Position numbers and translations under genes: made by a program. Below the pieces are notes generated by a model. That model made no database searches. It was not told the DNA's origin and worked only from the letters and a program-made list of their open reading frames with translations. Of a stretch of DNA of 64,000 nucleotides, positions 20,025-29,820 are shown piece by piece. This DNA is from Gammaproteobacteria bacterium (GTDB lineage: Bacteria; Pseudomonadota; Gammaproteobacteria; Xanthomonadales; Wenzhouxiangellaceae), in NCBI GenBank assembly GCA_021772985.1, contig JAJFKX010000006.1, positions 124,001 through 188,000 of the forward strand, written 5' to 3'. The stretch's first letter is position 1, and every line of letters starts with the position of its first letter.

Positions 20025-20087
20025 CATGGTTGCGCCGTCAGCCAGGTTGACGATAAAGGTTTGTTGGATATCTGCTGAGTACTTCGA

Positions 20088-21578
20088 TTATCCGATTGTC
20101 GAACGGCCTGTGATATAGCCCAGCCGGACCAGTTGTTCAAACTCCAGTCGCATTTCGGATAATCGTGCGGTTATTCTGGCACGTTGGTAATAATTCAGAT
20201 CTTCACGTTCAATAAGGCGTTGCAGTTGAATAATGGCATCATGAATTTGTCCACGCCAGTAGGCTGCTTCAGCACTGGCACTGTTTGCTCGTATTTCATC
20301 ACCAGCCTGAATGGAAGCTTGCGCCAGCAGCTCATACAGATCCGGATCGGTACGGGTTTGTAATACTTCCTGGCGAAGGATATACAAAGCATCTTGAGCC
20401 ATTAATGGGGTGTCGGATTTTAATAACGCTTCTGCATAGTAACGAGCCAGCATCCGATTACCTGAATACTGCTTGTACAGGCCCGCAAAGCGTTGCATTG
20501 CGATATCTTCATTTCCCAGGCCAAGGTCGATATGTGCCATTTCAATCTGGTAGGCAAGCTTGTTGGGTGCCTTGTTAACCAAGTCGATCATGATCGGCTC
20601 GGCTTCTTCGAATTGACCGGCTTGTTGCAGCGCCAGTGCCAGACCATACCGGTTGGCATCTGGAAACCTGCCTTTATCCATTTGGATTTCCTCACGAAAA
20701 TAACGAATAGAGTCTTGCGGGAAACGTGCAATCAAAGCTCGTATACGGGCTTGCATCAGGAAAAAATCGATATCTTCAATATACCTTGACGGTGGCATTG
20801 TATCCGCCCGGTTCTTGGCTTCGGCGATACGTGTCGTGGTAATGGGGTGAGTGAGCAGATACTCAGGTACCTGGATGGCAAAGCTACGCGATGCGCGGCC
20901 GAGTTTGGCAAACATGCTGGCCATCGCATGTGGATCATACCGGGATGAGGCCAGAATCTGGATGCCAATACGATCCGCTTCATATTCATTCTGGCGGGTA
21001 AAGTTAATCTGTGATTGTGCCGATACCCCCTGGGTGCCGATTAAAGCGGGTACTATTGCACCGATCCCACCAACTGCAATTAAACCCACCGCCAACAATG
21101 CCAAGGGAATGGTTAGTTTGCGGGCTTCCTCGAAACTGCGTTCCAGGTGGTTTTGGGTGACATGCACAATTTCGTGGGCTAGTACTCCGGCGATCTCACT
21201 TTCTTCTTCAGCGACCAAAATCATGCCGCTATGCAGTGCAATCACACCGCCAGGTGCTGCAAAAGCATTGATACTTGGTTCATTTAAAACCACAAAATGA
21301 TATGGCCGGTCAGGTTCATCGCTATGTGAAATCAATCGATAACCCATATCCCTAAAAAACTCAGCAATCTGTGGATCTTCAATCAGTAAACCGAATTGAC
21401 GTAACTGATAAACCAGTTGTCGGGCGTAGGCGCGTTCATCGCTGTCTGAGAAAATGGCATCTGCAGAAGCACCCAGATCCGGTAATTGAATACGATCATC
21501 CTGAGCAAACAGAGGTTGTAACCCGGCTAACCAGATGCATACAGATAACCCCATCGCCAGCTGAATATGCTGACGCAT
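20088..21578 (-). CDS. bepA: M48 family beta-barrel assembly-enhancing metalloprotease with TPRs (BepA-like)
   Basis: HEIVH motif in ESEIAGVLAHEIVHVTQNH; C-terminal TPR; start chosen at MRQHIQ (21578). Confidence 0.85.
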   Translation of the reverse strand: MRQHIQLAMGLSVCIWLAGLQPLFAQDDRIQLPDLGASADAIFSDSDERAYARQLVYQLRQFGLLIEDPQIAEFFRDMGYRLISHSDEPDRPYHFVVLNEPSINAFAAPGGVIALHSGMILVAEEESEIAGVLAHEIVHVTQNHLERSFEEARKLTIPLALLAVGLIAVGGIGAIVPALIGTQGVSAQSQINFTRQNEYEADRIGIQILASSRYDPHAMASMFAKLGRASRSFAIQVPEYLLTHPITTTRIAEAKNRADTMPPSRYIEDIDFFLMQARIRALIARFPQDSIRYFREEIQMDKGRFPDANRYGLALALQQAGQFEEAEPIMIDLVNKAPNKLAYQIEMAHIDLGLGNEDIAMQRFAGLYKQYSGNRMLARYYAEALLKSDTPLMAQDALYILRQEVLQTRTDPDLYELLAQASIQAGDEIRANSASAEAAYWRGQIHDAIIQLQRLIEREDLNYYQRARITARLSEMRLEFEQLVRLGYITGRSTIG

Positions 21579-21714
21579 GCCAAGTTGTATGGAAGATTTA
21601 GCAGTTCGAGATTTCACTGTGTTATCGGACCGGTGAATCCCACCAAGAGTTGCAATTAATGACATCACATTATATTACACAGTCAGGTGCTTAGTGTTTT
21701 GTTAAAATTCACTG

Positions 21715-22065
21715 ATGAAAATGCTGATCATTATTCACTGCCCACCCAGCAGCCACAATGCCAGGTTGGCTTGGCAGTGTATCCGGCAGGCATTGATGCA
21801 AGGTTTTAAAGTGGATGCGTTTTTCGATGGTGATGGAGTATGGCATGCGCATCATCCAGCGGTGCTGGATAGCGGGCTAACAAATTTGCATAATGCTTAC
21901 AACGGTTTAACTGAAACGTATCCTGATCTGCGTCTACTCATTTGCCGGGCAGCTTTGACAAGGCGCTCTGAATTGGATTTGCAGCATGGCTGGCAAGCGT
22001 CAGGGCTAACAACCATGGCGGCGCAGTTAGCCCAGGTCGACCGCGTGTTGACATTTTCTATATGA
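21715..22065 (+). CDS. tusD: Sulfurtransferase complex subunit TusD
   Basis: DsrE family with ICRAALTRR; first of four overlapping genes. Confidence 0.85.
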   Translation: MKMLIIIHCPPSSHNARLAWQCIRQALMQGFKVDAFFDGDGVWHAHHPAVLDSGLTNLHNAYNGLTETYPDLRLLICRAALTRRSELDLQHGWQASGLTTMAAQLAQVDRVLTFSI

Positions 22066-22400
22066 TCAGACCAATCGGAATTGTGATGCAGGCCTGCGCC
22101 GGTCGTTATGGCCGGGAACGGATTGATGTGCCTTTAGTAATCGCCAGTTTAGATGTTGCCGTACGGGTATTTTTTCTGGATGACGCCGGTTACGACCTGT
22201 TGCCGGGTCAAACAGATGAGCTGGCATGGACCAAACTATGGGGTGCTGCTGTGGAACTGGGTGTCGAGCTTTGTGTTCTGGAACAGACTCATCCAGCTCT
22301 TAATATGGAATTGCATAGATTGCAGATTAACCCAATTGTTATGAGCCAGACGCAGATGGCTGCCGCACTATCACAGTGCCGGCACTTGATTCATGTCTGA
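22062..22400 (+). CDS. tusC: Sulfurtransferase complex subunit TusC
   Basis: DsrE/F-like; overlaps tusD and tusB. Confidence 0.8.
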   Translation: MIRPIGIVMQACAGRYGRERIDVPLVIASLDVAVRVFFLDDAGYDLLPGQTDELAWTKLWGAAVELGVELCVLEQTHPALNMELHRLQINPIVMSQTQMAAALSQCRHLIHV

Positions 22401-22701
22401 GCAACATCAGCCACGTTGGCATTGGTTGATGGCTGGTAGCGACTTATATGGTTGTTACCAACGGTGTCTGGCATTATGCCGGACAGGTGATGGGCTGTTG
22501 CTTATGGGGCGGCATATCTGCCTGTTAGCAGACACTCGCCTGCAAAATCCTCCTGTAAATATTAAAATATACGCTCTGAAGGAAGATATCGCCATGGCTG
22601 GATTAAAGGCAGATGTGCCTCCATATGTGCAGATTGTTGACTGGAACCAGGTGCTGAATGTATTGCTACAGCAGTATCCATTGCAGCAAACATGGGCCTA
22701 G
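22393..22701 (+). CDS. tusB: Sulfurtransferase complex subunit TusB
   Basis: DsrH-like, position in tusDCBE. Confidence 0.75.
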   Translation: MSEQHQPRWHWLMAGSDLYGCYQRCLALCRTGDGLLLMGRHICLLADTRLQNPPVNIKIYALKEDIAMAGLKADVPPYVQIVDWNQVLNVLLQQYPLQQTWA

Positions 22702-23030
22702 CTATGACAGCTGATTCCAGCTTACCGCCGCTGGATGAGCATGGCCATTTAGCAGATGCCTCGAATTGGAGTGTGCAAGTGGCAGAATTGTTGGCGCTAA
22801 ATGATGGTGTTGAGCTGAGTAATGAACATTGGGAGTTGATTGACTTTGTTCGCAGCTATCATGCCGATTATGCTACTGCGCCTGGGATGCGGTTATTAGT
22901 GGCTTCGGTAAAACGCAGGTTAGGGCCGGATAAAGCGTCCAGTCGTTATTTGTATCGGCTGTTTCCAGATTCACCCGCCAGGCAATTGGCCTGCTATGCA
23001 GGCTTGTCAAAGCCGGTTAGCTGTATTTAG
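22692..23030 (+). CDS. tusE: TusE/DsrC family sulfur relay protein
   Basis: EHWELIDFVRSYHADYATAPGMRLLV...SRYLYRLFPDSPARQ...KPVSCI. Confidence 0.92.
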   Translation: MGLAMTADSSLPPLDEHGHLADASNWSVQVAELLALNDGVELSNEHWELIDFVRSYHADYATAPGMRLLVASVKRRLGPDKASSRYLYRLFPDSPARQLACYAGLSKPVSCI

Positions 23031-23113
23031 CAGGAATCAATTAAGCGTGAAGATAGGATTGGCGGTTGGTCAAAGCAGCAGTTGAATAACCAAGGCCGAA
23101 GCTAGAGAGAAAA

Positions 23114-23368
23114 ATGAGCATTGAAATTTATACCAAAGGTTATTGCCCTTACTGTCATATGGCCAAGCAATTGCTACAGCAAAAGCAGGCTGACTTTGAA
23201 GAGATTGCTATTGACGGTGACGGGGAATTGCGCGAGCAGATGATCAAGCGAGCTGGCCGACACACTGTGCCACAGATTTTTATCAATGATCAGCATGTGG
23301 GCGGTTATGATGACCTGGCGGCCTTGGAGCGCAATGGTTTGCTGGAGGATATGCTGACCGCAGCGTGA
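23114..23368 (+). CDS. grxC: Glutaredoxin 3
   Basis: YTKGYCPYCHMAKQLL...VPQIFINDQHVGGYDDL. Confidence 0.95.
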   Translation: MSIEIYTKGYCPYCHMAKQLLQQKQADFEEIAIDGDGELREQMIKRAGRHTVPQIFINDQHVGGYDDLAALERNGLLEDMLTAA

Positions 23369-23509
23369 AAAACATAACAAACTAAACTTAGCAGCCGTTG
23401 AGTTATTCAGAGACGACCGAAAGCGCAATTTTTGTCGTACATCGCGGGTTAAATCAAAGCTTCATATGATGTATCTAAGTTTAGCGAATTAATTTAAGGA
23501 TTGAGTATT

Positions 23510-24523
23510 ATGATGCAAACAAAACGCACCATCGCAGTGATTCCCGGAGATGGTATTGGCCCTGAAATTACCCGTGTCACGATTGGGGCACTGGAACGTT
23601 TGGATTGCGGTTTGCAATTTGATTATGCTGAAGCTGGCGTCGCTTCACTGGAAAAAAGCGGTGAATTGTTACCGGAAAGCACCTTGGCAGTCATAGAAAA
23701 GCATAAAGTGCTGTTAAAAGGGCCACTAACCACACCTGTCGGCGGTGGTTTTCGGTCTTTAAACGTGACCTTGCGTAAGCATTTTGATATGTATGCCAAT
23801 GTTCGGCCGGCGCTGACTTTTCCCGGTACTCGGGCGCGTTATGATGATATCGATATCATCACCGTGCGTGAAAATACCGAAGGTGCGTATCTGGCTTTGG
23901 ATGCAATGGTAAGTGATGACGGTGAACGGGCCGAATCCAAAATGGTCAATACCCGTTTTGCCTGCGACCGTATTGTTCGGTATGCGTTTGAGCTGGCTGT
24001 CAGGCGAGGCCGCAAAAAAGTTACTGCGGTTCACAAAGCCAATATTTTGAAAGCGGTATCCGGGTTGTTCCTGGATAGTGCTCGTAAGGTGGCTGAAGAA
24101 TTCCCGGCGATTGAATTCCAGGAAATGATTGTGGATGCAACCTGCATGAAACTGGTTATGGATCCTGAGCAATTTGATGTGATTGTCACCACTAACTTAT
24201 TTGGCGATATCATTTCAGATTTATGTGCCGGGTTGGTGGGAGGACTGGGACTGGCTCCAGGCGCTAATATAGGTGAGCAGGCCTCGATGTTTGAGGCAGT
24301 ACACGGATCAGCACCTGACATTGCTGGAATGGGTATCGCTAATCCATGCGCGTTGATGTTGGCGGCAGCGATGATGCTGGATCATTTGACGCTGACTGAT
24401 CAAGCTGAGCGACTACGGCATGCCATCCGCAGTACTATTGAGGCAGGTGACAGAGTGACACCGGATTTGGGTGGCAAAGGCACCACGCAATCGATAGCTG
24501 AGGCTATTTACGATCGTTTTTAA
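23510..24523 (+). CDS. NAD-dependent isocitrate dehydrogenase / isopropylmalate dehydrogenase family
   Basis: IPGDGIGPEIT...VRENTEGAY...ANLFGDIISDLCAGLVGGLG-type motifs; ATG at 23510. Confidence 0.88.
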   Translation: MMQTKRTIAVIPGDGIGPEITRVTIGALERLDCGLQFDYAEAGVASLEKSGELLPESTLAVIEKHKVLLKGPLTTPVGGGFRSLNVTLRKHFDMYANVRPALTFPGTRARYDDIDIITVRENTEGAYLALDAMVSDDGERAESKMVNTRFACDRIVRYAFELAVRRGRKKVTAVHKANILKAVSGLFLDSARKVAEEFPAIEFQEMIVDATCMKLVMDPEQFDVIVTTNLFGDIISDLCAGLVGGLGLAPGANIGEQASMFEAVHGSAPDIAGMGIANPCALMLAAAMMLDHLTLTDQAERLRHAIRSTIEAGDRVTPDLGGKGTTQSIAEAIYDRF

Positions 24524-24686
24524 GGTGCCTTATTCTGAATCCGGTTTAAACCTTGAGAGACAACTGACCACTACGCTGAAAATTGTGCCTGATACAAACT
24601 GAGATTGCAGTTGTATATTGCTGCACACATTTTGGGCCTGGATGCTCTGATAGATAGCAAATCCGGTCGGTACAATATGGATGGCT

Positions 24687-25517
24687 TTAGCTGGCTAAAG
24701 CCTGCCGCCGGGCATGTTTGCGAACAGCCCTGCGTGCCAGCCAATAATAGATACTCGGGCACCAGCGTTTTAATCGCCACAGCCAACGCGTATAAGCATG
24801 GGTTAACAGCAAAAACCGGCGCTTGCTTACTGCCTTAAATACCGCTTTGGCGAAATCCTCACTGGTGAACCCGGAAGTATCCATCCAGCGTTGAGCGCGT
24901 TTCTGATAACTGCTCTCCGGCGCACGCATGGTGTTTAGCAGATCAGTACTGATAAAGGCAGGACAGGCGACTGTGACATTGATATCGGTTGCTGCCAGTT
25001 CTGTGTGCAGACTCTCGGAAGCTGCGAATACACTGGCTTTACTGGCGCCGTAATTACTCATGCCCGGGCCGCCCGCCAGGGCTGCGAAGCTGGCGATATT
25101 GACAATGTGCCCATTGTTTTGCTTGTGTAGCAAAGGCAAGAATTGCCGACAGCCTTCAATCACTCCAAAAACATTAATGGCAAATAGCCATTGCCAGTCT
25201 GACAACTCGCCTGATTGCATTGGGCCGGCGGCGGCAACTCCGGCATTATTAATTATGATTCCCAATCCAGGCCAACTGGCGGTAACCTGGTTATAAACCT
25301 GTTGCCAGTGTTCAAGGTTAGTGACATCCAGTTCCTGCGCAAAACTGCCAGTTGGGAAATCATGGTCCGCTAGTGTTTGTTCGGCATTTGCTAAGTTGGC
25401 ATCAGTCACACCGACTTGCCAGCCATGATCGGCGAATTGACAAGCCATGGCCCTTCCCAGGCCACTGCCGGCGCCGGTAATTAATATTGTCTGGTGTGTT
25501 AAGTGATCAATGCTCAT
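24687..25517 (-). CDS. SDR family oxidoreductase
   Basis: TGAGSGLGRAMA, NNAG, S...YGASKA motifs. Confidence 0.88.
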   Translation of the reverse strand: MSIDHLTHQTILITGAGSGLGRAMACQFADHGWQVGVTDANLANAEQTLADHDFPTGSFAQELDVTNLEHWQQVYNQVTASWPGLGIIINNAGVAAAGPMQSGELSDWQWLFAINVFGVIEGCRQFLPLLHKQNNGHIVNIASFAALAGGPGMSNYGASKASVFAASESLHTELAATDINVTVACPAFISTDLLNTMRAPESSYQKRAQRWMDTSGFTSEDFAKAVFKAVSKRRFLLLTHAYTRWLWRLKRWCPSIYYWLARRAVRKHARRQALAS

Positions 25518-25524
25518 AAAACTA

Positions 25525-26286
25525 TTACAACGATTGTGAGATGGTCATGCCGCCATCCGCGACTATCGTTTGACCGGTTATATAGCCAGCTGCTTCGGAC
25601 AGTAAAAAACCGATAACACCAGCAATGTCATTAGGTTCGCCAACCCGGCCGGCCGGCAGGCTGCGCTCCAAATAAGCCACCTGCTTTTCATCGGCTAGTA
25701 AAGCCTGAGAAAAGTCGGTGCGGATCAATCCTGGAGCCACGGTATTAACCCGAACACCCAGGGGGCCGCATTCGATTGCCAGGTTACGGGCCAGTTGCAT
25801 CTCACCGGCCTTGGAAATCGCATAGCCGCCCAACATTTTCTGGCCGCTTAAACCAGCAATGCTGGAAACCAGCACAATTGAGCCCTGCTGCTGTTGCAGG
25901 TGTGGAATCGTTAATTTGCATAACTCAATTTGACTCCAAATATTGTTGTGCATGATGGTATCAAAGGCTTTTCGCTCAAGTGCCTGCATAGGTCCATAAA
26001 CCGGGTTGCTGGCTGCATTACAGACCAGGCCATCAAGTTGGCCATAATGTGCCAGTGTTTTATCCACCAGTAATTTTAGTTGCTCATCTTTACCGATATG
26101 ACAGGCTACCGGTAATGCTTCACCACCATTCTTGCGAATGTTGTCAGCAACCAGCTCGCAAGCTTCCTGAGTTCGACTGGAAATAACCACTCTGGCTCCC
26201 TGACTGGCAAGTTGTTCAGCAGTGGCTCGGCCGATACCTCTGCTGGAGCCGGTGATAATAAAAACCTTGTTACGATGTGGTTGCAT
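25525..26286 (-). CDS. SDR family oxidoreductase (FabG-like)
   Basis: TGSSRGIGRATAEQLA, NAAS, SSIAG...YAISKA, C-terminal YITGQTIVADGG. Confidence 0.9.
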   Translation of the reverse strand: MQPHRNKVFIITGSSRGIGRATAEQLASQGARVVISSRTQEACELVADNIRKNGGEALPVACHIGKDEQLKLLVDKTLAHYGQLDGLVCNAASNPVYGPMQALERKAFDTIMHNNIWSQIELCKLTIPHLQQQQGSIVLVSSIAGLSGQKMLGGYAISKAGEMQLARNLAIECGPLGVRVNTVAPGLIRTDFSQALLADEKQVAYLERSLPAGRVGEPNDIAGVIGFLLSEAAGYITGQTIVADGGMTISQSL

Positions 26287-26289
26287 GCC

Positions 26290-27105
26290 TTATCCGGGTA
26301 AAACCTGGGTTGTTGGTGGATGCCGCAGTATAGCGGCTTGTCCCGGATTTGGCGTGGGCGTGTTGCTTATACAGTTCTGGAGATAATCAATACCCAACTG
26401 ACAAGGGTGGTGCAGGCTTTGGCCGACTATTATTTTTTGGCTGGCGATATAACAGCTGATGGCTGCCGACAATACACAACCGGTACCGCGATATTGGCCA
26501 GGCTTTTTTGGGTGGGAAAAACGATGTGATTGCAGTTGTTGCAAGTGATTAAATTCATACAAATCATCATTGAGTTGTGTACAGTCTGCATGGCCACCTT
26601 TGACCAATACCGCTTTACATCCAGCTTTTAATAGAGCCCTGGCTTGCTGTACATGGCTGCCTGTTGGTAATTTAGAGATGCTCATTAATTCCGGCAGGTT
26701 GGGGGTAATCAGCCAAGACCGTTGAAATAGCAGTCGTTGCATCGCGGCCAATGTTTCATCATTGATTAAACAATGACCACTGGAGGTTCGCAGTACCGGA
26801 TCAATCACCAGCGGAATCTTGTCCGGTAGGTGTTGAGTCAGGATCTCAACCTGAGTCGGCGAAGCCAGCATCCCGGTTTTTACGGCGATCACTTCAAAAT
26901 CATTCAATATGGTCAACAATTGTTGACGGAATAAATCATTGCCGACAGCTTCAGCGAGGAACTGCTTATCAAGTCCTTGTGCGGTGATTGCAGTAATCAC
27001 CGTAGCACCATGGATGCCGAGACTTTGGAAAGTGCGAAGATCAGCCTGAATTCCGGCTGCAGCACCAGCATCAGCTCCGGCAATGGTGATGACTGTTTTC
27101 AGCAT
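26290..27105 (-). CDS. thiD: Hydroxymethylpyrimidine/phosphomethylpyrimidine kinase
   Basis: VITIAGADAGAAAGIQADLRTF; DPVLRTSSG; GTGCVLSAAI; start at MLKTVI. Confidence 0.85.
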   Translation of the reverse strand: MLKTVITIAGADAGAAAGIQADLRTFQSLGIHGATVITAITAQGLDKQFLAEAVGNDLFRQQLLTILNDFEVIAVKTGMLASPTQVEILTQHLPDKIPLVIDPVLRTSSGHCLINDETLAAMQRLLFQRSWLITPNLPELMSISKLPTGSHVQQARALLKAGCKAVLVKGGHADCTQLNDDLYEFNHLQQLQSHRFSHPKKPGQYRGTGCVLSAAISCYIASQKIIVGQSLHHPCQLGIDYLQNCISNTPTPNPGQAAILRHPPTTQVLPG

Positions 27106-27242
27106 GGCAAGGACTTTAAAATTGGCTAAAAAGGGCATGATAACTTGTCTGCGATGACGCAACATTGACACTGATCCTGCTTATTGAGAAAATGCAGGTT
27201 AAATTGTTAGATTCGCGTTATTGCGCATGTAGATAATTAAAG

Positions 27243-28475
27243 ATGCAGTATTTCCTAATTCAGCGATGGTTACGTGCAGCACCTGCTTTTGGGCTGGTGG
27301 TGTGCTTCATGCTGGCGAATACTGTTCAGGCTCAAACATCCAGCAGGCAGCTTGCCGGAACCCATTTTGATCTAGGTCCCTGGCGCCAGTACCTTGCCAA
27401 CCAGCTTGATCCTGGATTGTCGGCTGTAGATATCAGCAACCATGGGGTTACGTCCCATTCAGACTGGAAGGCCGAAGCAAGATTAAGCCTGTTACCTGAT
27501 TTTGCCCGTGCGTTGTTTGTTGAAGATAGTAATTCGCTGACTACTTTCTCACTTAGCAGTGGTAGCAGTCGGCTAGCACTTGATGGTCAGCATAGCCTGT
27601 TGCAAAGCAATCGCCCGCAAGTGGGTAGTTTGCAGCAAAATTTCCTGCAACCGGGTATCGTCGGCCGGTTAAATGATGATAGTGTATTTTCAGTTGGGTT
27701 GGTGCTTGCCAGCCAACAGTACGGTGCAGCAGCTTTAGATCAATATCAAGGCGGAGCAACAGCCCTTTCAACCAATTACTTTTCTCCGGCATTTTCGCAC
27801 CTGGATAATAACAGCCTAAACAATGCTTTTGCCAAGAATGGGCTGGAGTTTGCCCAAGGTATCGGTTTTCAGTTCGGTTATTCACTATCACTGATTGATA
27901 ACATTGAAGTGACAGCCGGGTACCAATCTCGAATTGATACTGAAGCCTTGAATAATTTACGCGGTGTATATGCCAATCCGGCGGATCTGGATACACCAGC
28001 TCGGATTAGCGCTAATGTAGGCATTGCCACCAGTGGTAACAGCAAATTACAGTTTGGTATTGAGCATATCAACTATAGTTCGATTACTGCCTTCGGTAGT
28101 AGCTTCCTGCCGGGGCGTTTCTTATCACTGCTAGGTGATTCTGATAGCCCGAGTTTCAATTGGGATGATGTGGTCGTGTACAGCGCACGCTGGTCATGGG
28201 CACCTTCCGACAATTGGAGTTTACAGCTCGAATACTCTACTCGCACTCAACCACTGCCTGACGTCGGGATTCTTGCTGACGCTTTGCGTCCTGAACTGGC
28301 CAATAGTAACTTCGGGTTATTTATCGACCGCAGAACAACCCGTAACAGCCTGTTGCGCCTGGGCATGTCGTATGCGCCGGCTGAATATGCTTTTGGTGGA
28401 AACGTATTGGGTGTAATTACCGATGATCTCAGTCAAAACGTAGAATTGGATCTCAGCTGGCAATTGATCTACTGA
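27243..28475 (+). CDS. Outer-membrane beta-barrel protein, possibly FadL-like
   Basis: Signal peptide and amphipathic strands; C-terminal aromatic residue (ELDLSWQLIY). Confidence 0.55.
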   Translation: MQYFLIQRWLRAAPAFGLVVCFMLANTVQAQTSSRQLAGTHFDLGPWRQYLANQLDPGLSAVDISNHGVTSHSDWKAEARLSLLPDFARALFVEDSNSLTTFSLSSGSSRLALDGQHSLLQSNRPQVGSLQQNFLQPGIVGRLNDDSVFSVGLVLASQQYGAAALDQYQGGATALSTNYFSPAFSHLDNNSLNNAFAKNGLEFAQGIGFQFGYSLSLIDNIEVTAGYQSRIDTEALNNLRGVYANPADLDTPARISANVGIATSGNSKLQFGIEHINYSSITAFGSSFLPGRFLSLLGDSDSPSFNWDDVVVYSARWSWAPSDNWSLQLEYSTRTQPLPDVGILADALRPELANSNFGLFIDRRTTRNSLLRLGMSYAPAEYAFGGNVLGVITDDLSQNVELDLSWQLIY

Positions 28476-28687
28476 TCATTGGGTATGGCCTGATGGCAGG
28501 CCGGTTAACTATTGATTCCCATTTGATGCTGTGCGGTCGTTTAACCGATGGGCAGTGTAATCTTCAATAACATAACCAATGGCACTTACCGCCGCAATGT
28601 TATTTGTTATTCTTTAACCAACTTTTGCTATATTCAAGGCATCATAATGGTGTCGGAAAACAGTTATAAAACCAAGGAACCTTCTGA

Positions 28688-29761
28688 TTGAAGCTGCTTC
28701 GTGATTGGTACCAACGAACGTTAAGTAACCCTCAGGTAGTGATACTGGCGTTATCTCTGCTGGGAGTCGTATTGTTATTTGCGTTAGCAGGTAAGCCCCT
28801 GGCACCAGTATTTGCTGCGATGGTGTTGGCTTATCTATTGGAAGGCTTAATAAACTGGCTTGAGCAAATCAGCATCCCCAGATTGCTCAGTGTGTTGCTG
28901 GTGTTTATCGGGTTTTTGGGTGGCGTGTTGTTGCTGTTGTTTGTCCTGGCTCCGTTACTGTCACATCAGGTTTCCCAGCTGGTGCAGCAGTTGCCCAATT
29001 ACATCAGCCAGGGGCAGGAGCTGTTGTTACGACTGCCGGAATTGTACCCACAATTAATCAGTGCAACCCAAACTGAAGAGCTGATTAACCGGCTGGGCGC
29101 CGATCTTGCCGGTGTCAGTCAACAATTACTGGCGTGGTCATGGTCTTCAGCTTTAAGCCTGATCAGTCTGTTGGTGTTGCTGGTGTTGGTGCCATTGATG
29201 GTGTTCTTTTTTCTCAAGGACAAAGATTTGATTATTAACTGGTTGACCACCTATTTGCCCAAGGATCGTGAATTGGTTAACTCGGTTTGGTCGGAAGTGG
29301 ATCGCCAAATTGGTAATTACGTACGTGGCAAGGTGCTGGAAATTTTTATCGTTGGTTCTGTTACTTGGCTTACATTCAGTTTTCTAGACTTGCAATACGC
29401 ATTATTGCTGGCCACTTTGACGGGCTTGTCTGTGCTTATTCCATTTATAGGTGCTGCAGTGATAACAATTCCGATTGCACTGGTTGGTTTTTTTCAGTTT
29501 GGTTGGAGTGGAGAGTTCTTTTGGGTGATGGTGGCCTATGGGATAATCCAGGCGTTGGATGGTAATGTGCTGGTGCCGATACTGTTCTCGGAAGTCAATG
29601 ATCTGCATCCGGTTGCGATTATAGTTGCGGTATTTTTCTTCGGAGGTCTCTGGGGTTTTTGGGGGGTTTTCTTCGCCATACCACTGGCGACAGTGGTCAA
29701 CGCCGTTTTACGCGCCTGGCCAAGACAAGCGGCTGTCGAGGTCACGCCCTCCCAAAGTTGA
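28688..29761 (+). CDS. AI-2E family transporter (PerM-like)
   Basis: PLMVFFFLKDKD...LQALDGNVLVPILFSE-type motif, 8 TM-like segments; TTG start. Confidence 0.88.
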   Translation: MKLLRDWYQRTLSNPQVVILALSLLGVVLLFALAGKPLAPVFAAMVLAYLLEGLINWLEQISIPRLLSVLLVFIGFLGGVLLLLFVLAPLLSHQVSQLVQQLPNYISQGQELLLRLPELYPQLISATQTEELINRLGADLAGVSQQLLAWSWSSALSLISLLVLLVLVPLMVFFFLKDKDLIINWLTTYLPKDRELVNSVWSEVDRQIGNYVRGKVLEIFIVGSVTWLTFSFLDLQYALLLATLTGLSVLIPFIGAAVITIPIALVGFFQFGWSGEFFWVMVAYGIIQALDGNVLVPILFSEVNDLHPVAIIVAVFFFGGLWGFWGVFFAIPLATVVNAVLRAWPRQAAVEVTPSQS

Positions 29762-29820
29762 TAACCATATGCCAGGCAAAGTTGGACGTGGTTGTGCCAA
29801 GGTAAGCGGTAAGTCCGTGC

